From Magnetococcales bacterium (GTDB lineage: Bacteria; Pseudomonadota; Magnetococcia; Magnetococcales; Magnetaquicoccaceae), in NCBI GenBank assembly GCA_015228895.1, contig JADGCR010000019.1:1-18367 (forward strand): a stretch of 18,367 bases of DNA, read 5' to 3'. The notes under the pieces were generated by a model that saw only the letters and a program-made list of their open reading frames with translations, was not told the origin of the DNA and did not search any database. The position numbers were made by a program, and so were the translations under genes. Numbering within the stretch: position 1 is the first letter of the stretch; each line of letters starts with the position of its first letter. Shown here one piece after another: positions 14,254 to 18,367 of this stretch.

Positions 14254-14979
14254 TCAAAAGGTTCCCAGCAGTTGAAACAGGCGTTTGGTCTGCCAGTTTC
14301 GTTCCGCGTGCCAGGCATCGACGCCCGCGGTCTCCCCTTTCCGTTCCGCTTCCCGGGGATGGAGATTGTTCTCCCTGGCAAAGGCCAGTGCGGCTTCCCG
14401 CGCCTGGGTGGCGGAGGCGGTTCTGGCCGAGCCGGCGGCGGCCCAGGCGGCCATGCCATCCTGTTCCCAAATGCCCGCACCGTAAGCCGCCACCGCCACA
14501 TCCCGCAATCCCCCGTCCAACTGGCGGGACGCCTGCCAGGCGGCGTGGGCGCAATCGGCCATGGTTTCGAAGTCCACGGTTCCACCGGAGAACTCCCGCG
14601 CGGCCTGAATCGCCAGGCGCGGGGTTGTCAGATGGGGTGACTGGGCTTCGAGCAGGGGCAGGACCCGTTCGGCGCATTCGGCGGCGAACTGCCTGGCCAC
14701 CTTGGGGGTCCAGGAGGGGATGGGACGCACCACCCTGGCCTCCTGGAAGATGAGGTGTTGGGGGGTCTGGAAGGATTTGCCACGACCATCGGCAATCCAG
14801 ATGACCGGCCCCAGCCATTCCACCAGATCGTTGGCCCGGCACAGGTGGTAACCCCGGGTGCAGGGGGCCAGATTGCCATGCACCGTCGGCATCCACTCCC
14901 CGTTCGTTGACCACGATCCGGCTCCCCCGTGGCAGCAGCTGCCATTCTGGCCGAGAACCTTGAAGTATGTTTCGCTCAT
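14254..14979 (-). CDS. DUF7666-like protein with alpha-helical C-terminal region
   Basis: This is a 241-residue cytoplasmic protein. The first 80 residues contain KVLGQNGSCCHGG, GEWMP and LAPCTRGYHLCRANDLVEWLG. This cysteine/histidine-rich module occurs in phage and actinobacterial proteins that I recall as DUF7666, though the number should be confirmed. The rest is alanine-rich and helical, beginning VARQFAAECAERVLPLLE and continuing with AARE/AAWQAS repeats. It resembles the helical arrays in 'putative immunity protein' annotations. The ATG follows AAGGGG at good spacing and lies 24 bases after nnrS, so it is probably cotranscribed with it. No enzymatic motif is visible and the function is unknown. 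Its stop shares the palindrome TGATCA with the stop of the convergent nucleotidyltransferase. Confidence 0.7.
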   Translation of the reverse strand: MSETYFKVLGQNGSCCHGGAGSWSTNGEWMPTVHGNLAPCTRGYHLCRANDLVEWLGPVIWIADGRGKSFQTPQHLIFQEARVVRPIPSWTPKVARQFAAECAERVLPLLEAQSPHLTTPRLAIQAAREFSGGTVDFETMADCAHAAWQASRQLDGGLRDVAVAAYGAGIWEQDGMAAWAAAGSARTASATQAREAALAFARENNLHPREAERKGETAGVDAWHAERNWQTKRLFQLLGTF

Positions 14980-15003
14980 GACAAACCCCCTTGTTGCGTG
15001 ATT

Positions 15004-16209
15004 TTATCCAGCTTTTCCATCCGGTCGGGGAGTGGATAGAACAGGCAAGAAAACAATACAGAACAACATGAAAGCGATGATCCACAGGCCGGCGGACAGC
15101 CACAGGGCTCCGGCGTGCCAGGGAGCCGCAAACACCCGCAGCACCGCCGCGCCGGTGATCAGGCCGAAAGCCGCCACCACGAACGCCGACACCCGCAAGG
15201 GTCGTCCGGTATGGGTCAGGGCGATCCGGGCCATGATCCCTTGGGTGAACAGTCCCATGGCGCCCACACTCAGGGCATGCAAGGCGGAGGTCTCGTCCAG
15301 CAGCCCCGTGAGCCTTGCCACGCCTCGCAGCGCCAAACCCGCCACCAACCAAAGGTATCCCAAATGCAATACCCACAGCAATGGGTGTTGCAACGTTTTG
15401 TGTCCGTGCCAACGGGAGAGACGCAGAGCCTGGACCAGACCCGCCACCAGAAACACCCATCCGGCCTCCGGGCTGTCGGGAAAAAAGAGGTCCGCCGCCA
15501 CCAGGAGGGTCAAGGTGGTGGCGCTGATCCCCTCCAGCCATCTGGAGACGGGAAAGGTGATCTCCTCCCCGTTGGTCCGCAAGGCGTCACGGGTGAACAT
15601 GGGCAGGATGTGACCGCCGGTCATGACCAGAAAGAAAATAATGGCGTTTTGTCCCAAAAGCAAACCGGTGTGGGCGGTCCGGGTCGTCAGTTGCAGGGCT
15701 TCCCCATGGAACAGCAGATCCCCCATGGCCAGCAAACCCAACAGGATGGGAAAAATCCGATGGACCGGATTGCCGGTGAACCACAAGGTTGGGGTGATGA
15801 AGATCAGAAAACCGCACAGGAAGATGCCGTCGGCCAGGGCGGCGAACCAGGGGTGGAGATGCCAGGGGAACAGGGTTCCCACGCGTCCCAGAAGCCAGGC
15901 CAAAAAGAGCGCCTGCAGGGGTCGGCCACTCAACGGTGGGGTTTTGGACCAGACCGGGGTGGCGGTGAGCATGAAACCGGCCGCGGCGGCGGCGGTGAAT
16001 CCGAACACCATCTCGTGGCCGTGGTACAGGGAGTCGGGGAGCAGTCTCCCCATCCACGCCACACCGTTCAGGGTGCCCAGCCAGAGGGTCATGGCCAGCG
16101 TGGCCCAGATTCCGGCCAGGGAGAAGAAGATCCGGAATCCTTGCGCGAACAGCACCGGAGAGGCGGGGGAGGTGGAACCGTTGCGCGTGATCGGGGAAAA
16201 AAGTTTCAA
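15004..16209 (-). CDS. nnrS: NnrS-family heme-copper membrane protein
   Basis: This is a 401-residue integral membrane protein with about twelve hydrophobic segments. The conserved histidine block SLYHGHEMVFGFTAAAAAGFML (60-81) and the later ALHALSVGAMGLFTQGIMARIALTHTGRPL are hallmarks of NnrS. NnrS binds heme and copper and protects against nitric oxide stress in denitrifiers and pathogens. The assigned start is a TTG at 16209 with only a distant GGA upstream. A GTG at residue 19 is possible but would cut into the conserved VLFAQGFRIFF segment. It follows a 77-codon gene by 73 bases with no terminator between, so it is probably served by the sigma-54 promoter at 16581-16597. In Vibrio cholerae nnrS is known to belong to the sigma-54 activator NorR regulon. 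Confidence 0.9.
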   Translation of the reverse strand: MKLFSPITRNGSTSPASPVLFAQGFRIFFSLAGIWATLAMTLWLGTLNGVAWMGRLLPDSLYHGHEMVFGFTAAAAAGFMLTATPVWSKTPPLSGRPLQALFLAWLLGRVGTLFPWHLHPWFAALADGIFLCGFLIFITPTLWFTGNPVHRIFPILLGLLAMGDLLFHGEALQLTTRTAHTGLLLGQNAIIFFLVMTGGHILPMFTRDALRTNGEEITFPVSRWLEGISATTLTLLVAADLFFPDSPEAGWVFLVAGLVQALRLSRWHGHKTLQHPLLWVLHLGYLWLVAGLALRGVARLTGLLDETSALHALSVGAMGLFTQGIMARIALTHTGRPLRVSAFVVAAFGLITGAAVLRVFAAPWHAGALWLSAGLWIIAFMLFCIVFLPVLSTPRPDGKAG

Positions 16210-16282
16210 CGTTCTTTTTCCGGGAGAGGCAATTTTTTCCGGGTCCTGGGCATCCGTCGCCGGGCCATCCGGCCGCTGCGCG

Positions 16283-16516
16283 TCAAATCATCGCGCTGCT
16301 GGTGGAGAGCCGTTGCTGGGCGGCCGGGGAGAGGGTCACCCGGTATGCGGAAGAGCGCACCGGGATCACCGGCGTCTCCCCCAGAGAGGCGTTGTGCTTG
16401 TCGCGCGCGATGGTCTGGATGGTCCGCCCCTCTTTTTCACGGGATTGTTGTTGCAACTGTGTCGCGGTTTGCACAGCACGTTGAATCAGAAATCCGGCGG
16501 CGCTGATGATGTCCAT
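16283..16516 (-). CDS. Small hypothetical protein (77 aa) behind a sigma-54 promoter
   Basis: The 77-residue product begins MDIISAAGFLIQRAVQTATQ, has a glutamine/arginine-rich middle, and ends with a basic/serine-rich tail after YRVTLSPAAQQRL. There is no signal peptide or recognisable domain. The N-terminal 25 residues could form an amphipathic helix. I choose the ATG at 16516, preceded by GCGAGGGAA. The frame is open to 16609 upstream, but that part would run through the sigma-54 promoter and cannot be translated from its transcript. It is the first gene of the probable unit with nnrS. The VTLSPxAQ pattern is seen in some flagellar proteins, but that is too weak for an assignment. Confidence 0.6.
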   Translation of the reverse strand: MDIISAAGFLIQRAVQTATQLQQQSREKEGRTIQTIARDKHNASLGETPVIPVRSSAYRVTLSPAAQQRLSTSSAMI

Positions 16517-16580
16517 GGTTCCCTCGCTGGCATGGGAGTTTGTGGTTTTTTCGTGGTTGTTTGACTGCCGAAGATAAACA

Positions 16581-16597
16581 AGCAATTGGTGTGCCAA
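16581..16597 (-). promoter_or_regulatory. Sigma-54 (RpoN) promoter, near-perfect -24/-12
   Basis: Read on the minus strand, TTGGCACACCAATTGCT matches YTGGCACGrNNNTTGCW except at one base of the -24 block. GG and GC are exactly 10 bases apart. Transcription would start near 16570, about 54 bases before the ATG of the 77-codon gene, and continue toward nnrS. I found no other match of this quality in the intergenic regions. The window also encodes an NtrC-type sigma-54 activator, though not adjacent. Confidence 0.75.
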
Positions 16598-16608
16598 TAA
16601 CTCTCGCA

Positions 16609-16637
16609 TTGACAGGGGAGCGGATTTGCATTACAGA
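16609..16637 (+). promoter_or_regulatory. Possible sigma-70 promoter of the ankyrin gene
   Basis: A perfect TTGACA (16609-16614) is followed after 17 bases by TACAGA (16632-16637), a weak -10. The -10 lies inside the dyad at 16629-16643, so an activator bound there for the divergent sigma-54 promoter would repress this one. Confidence 0.3.
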
Positions 16638-16643
16638 GTAATG
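16629..16643. promoter_or_regulatory. Dyad CATTAC-AGA-GTAATG, candidate activator site
   Basis: This is a perfect inverted repeat with six-base arms and a three-base spacer. Its centre is about 66 bases upstream of the predicted sigma-54 transcription start, close to where enhancer-binding proteins commonly bind. Confidence 0.45.
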
Positions 16644-16655
16644 ACGGGGCAGATG

Positions 16656-16667
16656 AAAAGCGCTTTT
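16656..16667. promoter_or_regulatory. Perfect palindrome AAAAGCGCTTTT, candidate second activator site
   Basis: A 12-base self-complementary sequence lies about 92 bases upstream of the predicted sigma-54 start and 26 bases (between centres) from the first dyad. Its sequence differs from the first dyad, so the two may bind different proteins. Confidence 0.35.
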
Positions 16668-16703
16668 ATCCAAGAACCATCCAGATCGATAAGGAATCCG
16701 GTA

Positions 16704-17342
16704 ATGTCTCTTTTTCGTTTTATTCCAATGACTTTGTTGCTGTTGTCGGCTGGTTTCCTGCCGGTGGGAACGGTCATGGGCGAGGGGGGGCATGTCACCT
16801 ACGCCACCACCATGCTGGATCACAGCCCCAATCCCGTCAACCAGAAGTTCCGCAGCCTCATCAGCCAGAACCAGATCAGCGCGTTGCGGAGCTACATCGC
16901 CTCCGGTGTGGACATCAATACCATGGACGCCAAAAGGGTCAGTCCGATCCACTATGCCGCCTATCTGGGCAACATCGAGGCGTTGAGAGTGTTGATCCTG
17001 CGTGGGGTCAATCTCGATGCCGCGGCGTTCGGCAGCTGGACCCCTTTGCATTACGCGGCGTTTGGCGGGCACGTCGAGGCGTGCAACCTCCTGGCCGCCA
17101 TGGGGATCCCCATCGACGCCACGGACATCGGCGGCGAAACCCCGCTCTTTTACGCCATCGAATCGGGCAACCTGAGACTGGTCAAATGGTTCGTCGAGCA
17201 TGGCGCCAATGTGCACCACACCAACAACGACAAGGAGACCCCCATCGCCCTGGCCGCCAAGGAAGGGGAGGGGAGTCCCATCACCAAATATCTGCAGGAA
17301 GTTGGCAAACAATTCGAGGGCAAGACCGGAGTGCAAAAATAA
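16704..17342 (+). CDS. Exported ankyrin-repeat protein
   Basis: This 212-residue protein has a signal peptide (FRFIPMTLLLLSAGFLPVGTVMG, about 4-26), so the ankyrin array is expected in the periplasm or envelope. Three clear ankyrin units and two flanking partial ones span about 46-200. The clear units are VSPIHYAAYLGNIEALRVLILRG, WTPLHYAAFGGHVEACNLLAAMG and ETPLFYAIESGNLRLVKWFVEHG. Ankyrin folds bind protein partners; here the partner is unknown. The ATG at 16704 follows AAGGA at 8 bases and gives a proper signal peptide. The longer frame from 16626 would bury it behind 26 extra residues. It is divergent from the sigma-54-controlled gene and followed by tRNA-Asn. Confidence 0.85.
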   Translation: MSLFRFIPMTLLLLSAGFLPVGTVMGEGGHVTYATTMLDHSPNPVNQKFRSLISQNQISALRSYIASGVDINTMDAKRVSPIHYAAYLGNIEALRVLILRGVNLDAAAFGSWTPLHYAAFGGHVEACNLLAAMGIPIDATDIGGETPLFYAIESGNLRLVKWFVEHGANVHHTNNDKETPIALAAKEGEGSPITKYLQEVGKQFEGKTGVQK

Positions 17343-17345
17343 TCC

Positions 17346-17373
17346 TTGACTGTCTCCGGAAATTATGTAGAAT
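17346..17373 (+). promoter_or_regulatory. Sigma-70 promoter of tRNA-Asn
   Basis: TTGACT (17346-17351) and TAGAAT (17368-17373) each match consensus at 5 of 6 positions, with a 16-base spacer. They end 18 bases before the mature tRNA, a typical arrangement for a strong tRNA promoter. It begins four bases after the ankyrin gene stop. Confidence 0.7.
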
Positions 17374-17391
17374 GGACGGGATTCACCACAT

Positions 17392-17467
17392 TCCCCGGTA
17401 GCTCAGTTGGTAGAGCAGGTGGCTGTTAACCACCTTGTCCCTGGTTCGAGTCCGGGCCGGGGAGCCA
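17392..17467 (+). tRNA. tRNA-Asn (anticodon GTT)
   Basis: This is a 76-base cloverleaf. The acceptor stem TCCCCGG pairs with CCGGGGA (17457-17463). The D-arm contains AGCTCAGTTGGTAGAGC. The anticodon stem GGTGG/CCACC surrounds the loop CTGTTAA with GTT at 17425-17427. The T-arm carries GGTTCGAGTCC. The discriminator is G, and CCA (17465-17467) is encoded. It reads AAC and AAU codons. Confidence 0.97.
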
Positions 17468-17490
17468 AAATAGGTTCTGAAGAAAACGAG

Positions 17491-17522
17491 AAAGCCCGTA
17501 AAAATGTTTATGGGCTTTTTTT
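17491..17522 (+). terminator. Rho-independent terminator of tRNA-Asn
   Basis: A 12-base-pair stem, AAAGCCCGTAAA with TTTATGGGCTTT (one G-T pair), closes the loop AATG and is followed by more T, giving a run of seven T (17516-17522). It lies 24 bases after the tRNA CCA end. It marks the edge of the putative intron fragment. Confidence 0.85.
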
Positions 17523-17711
17523 GTGGCGCGCCCGGCAGGGCGTACATGCCTGGGAGGTGAAAGTCCTCTACGGCCCGGCCCCGATCCTTCGATTCCCTGA
17601 CCTTAGTCTGTCGTCAAGTTAAAGATGGTACGGGGAAATACCAGATGAGCCTGCACAAGGAAATCGGGTTCGAGAACGACATTTGCCACCATCTGGGAGG
17701 GGCGCAAGGGT
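17523..17711 (+). mobile_element. Probable 5' fragment of a group II intron (domain I), no reverse transcriptase
   Basis: Starting right after the terminator T run, the sequence reads GTGGCGCGCCCGGCAGG and then GGAGGTGAAAGTCCTCTACGG. This resembles the 5' end and domain I of bacterial group II introns (GUGCGCC-type start and the GGUGAAAGUCC segment). Small hairpins such as GGCA/TGCC and GGTA/TACC are present. No intron-encoded protein, domain V or domain VI is found before the ribonucleotide reductase stop at 17712, so only a truncated 5' piece remains. The right border is uncertain and could lie well before 17711. The assignment rests on remembered motif similarity, not a covariance-model hit. 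Confidence 0.5.
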
Positions 17712-18367
17712 TCAGCCGCACTTGGAGTAGCCGCATTCCAGACACGTGTCGCACCCATCCAGACGCGCCACGGCCATCTGACCGCACTTGGGACACTGGC
17801 TGTTGCCAAGCATCCCCCGTTCCGAGAGGGCCTGACGTTTGGCCTGCAACTCCGGAGGGGGTTCGATGGGATCGATCATGCCGATCTTGATGAGATGCCG
17901 CTCGATGCACTCACCGATTTCGGCCACCAGACTGGGCATGTATTTGCCGCCCGGCTTGAAATAACCCCCGCGGGGGTCGAACACCGAACGCATCTCCTCC
18001 ACCAGGAAAGTGGCGTCCCCCCCATGCCGGAACACCGCCGACAACACCCTGGTCAACGCCACGATCCAGGCGAAGTTGTCCATGTTCTTGGAGTTGATGA
18101 AAATCTCGAAAGGGCGATGCTTGCCGTTGACCACCACGTCGTTGATGGTCACATACAAGGCGTGCTCGGAAAGCGGGGTCTTGATTTTGTAGGTGGTCCC
18201 CTCCAGATCTTCCGGGCGGCGCAGGGCTGGCTGGATCTGCAACAACTCGGGCATGGTCTGGGGCAGTTGCGCATCCGGCGTCATCGTCACCGGCATGATC
18301 TCTGCGGCCTCCTCGCCCTTCTTGGCGCTCATCACCTCGAAGCCGACAATCTTCTTTTCGATCTTGA
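17712..18367 (-). CDS. nrdJ: Vitamin B12-dependent (class II) ribonucleotide reductase, C-terminal part
   Basis: The frame stays open to the window edge, so only the last roughly 218 residues are seen. They contain the C-terminal TSCPD-type domain of adenosylcobalamin-dependent NrdJ: GTTYKIKTPLSEHALYVTIND, PFEIFINSKNMDNFAWIVALTR, VFRHGGDATFLVEEM and FDPRGGYF. A terminal zinc-ribbon-like segment CPKCGQMAVARLDGCDTCLECGYSKCG (broken here as CPKC, CDTC, CLEC, CGYSKCG) follows, and its cysteine pairs probably serve in re-reduction of the active site. Class II enzymes make deoxyribonucleotides independently of oxygen, using cobalamin to generate the radical. The GTG at 18335 is internal, not a start, because KIEKKIVGFEV precedes it in frame. 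No clear intrinsic terminator follows the stop. Confidence 0.88.
   Translation of the reverse strand, partial: KIEKKIVGFEVMSAKKGEEAAEIMPVTMTPDAQLPQTMPELLQIQPALRRPEDLEGTTYKIKTPLSEHALYVTINDVVVNGKHRPFEIFINSKNMDNFAWIVALTRVLSAVFRHGGDATFLVEEMRSVFDPRGGYFKPGGKYMPSLVAEIGECIERHLIKIGMIDPIEPPPELQAKRQALSERGMLGNSQCPKCGQMAVARLDGCDTCLECGYSKCG

Noticed and set aside
15115..16506. Plus-strand open frame of 463 codons over nnrS
   Set aside because: It is hydrophilic Gln/Gly-rich antisense of a membrane protein gene; NnrS histidine motifs lie on the minus strand.
17407..17622. 71-codon open frame starting inside the tRNA
   Set aside because: It reads through the tRNA-Asn body and terminator, both firmly assigned, and has no ribosome-binding site.
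1..18367. CRISPR array, rRNA, complete insertion sequence or prophage
   Set aside because: I saw no regularly spaced direct repeats, rRNA signatures, transposase or integrase motifs on either strand.

Overview
The window is a GC-rich, tightly packed stretch of bacterial chromosome. Gene content points to a Gram-negative member of the Pseudomonadota: exosortase/EPS-associated sugar transferases, NnrS, a short RNase D, a cobalamin-type ribonucleotide reductase and a sigma-54 activator. A Magnetococcia-like or neighbouring lineage is possible, but I cannot prove it from the sequence. Genes lie on both strands with little spacing. No complete transposon, CRISPR array or rRNA is visible.

Left part (1-3961, all minus strand): two glycosyltransferases of the PEP-CTERM/EpsH1-associated type (TIGR03087-like, then TIGR03088-like) are followed by a three-gene cassette. 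The cassette encodes an exported protein with a twin-arginine-like leader and four cysteines, a PqqD-family peptide-binding protein and an HprK-related kinase cut by the window edge. The last two belong to the poorly understood 'HPr-rel-A' system. Because PqqD folds are leader-binding modules and HprK relatives phosphorylate serines, the exported protein is the natural candidate substrate. An AT-richer scar (about 3997-4870) follows. It holds the C-terminal half of an AAA ATPase and the N-terminus of its partner gene, truncated on both outer sides.

Middle (4874-13364): a YgjP-type metallohydrolase; a trpBA pair of an atypical sequence lineage; a 423-residue protein built of about nine 31-residue helical repeats with no recognisable family; a short ribonuclease D; an exported rhodanese; and a PAS histidine kinase with an NtrC-type sigma-54 activator (receiver, AAA+, Fis-type HTH).

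Right part (13459-18367): a heptose-phosphate-type nucleotidyltransferase has a promoter whose spacer is a perfect palindrome. A minus-strand group follows: a 77-residue protein, nnrS and a protein resembling DUF7666 proteins. A near-consensus sigma-54 promoter (16581-16597), with two dyad-symmetric sites behind it, drives this group. Next come an exported ankyrin-repeat protein, tRNA-Asn with promoter and strong terminator, and a likely 5' fragment of a group II intron starting right after the terminator. The window ends in the C-terminal part of a B12-dependent ribonucleotide reductase.

The themes are envelope polysaccharide and peptide modification at the left, and two-component/sigma-54 control of envelope and nitric-oxide functions at the right. 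The most promising under-described items are the HPr-rel-A cassette with its putative substrate, the 31-residue repeat solenoid, and the sigma-54 promoter upstream of the 77-residue gene and nnrS.
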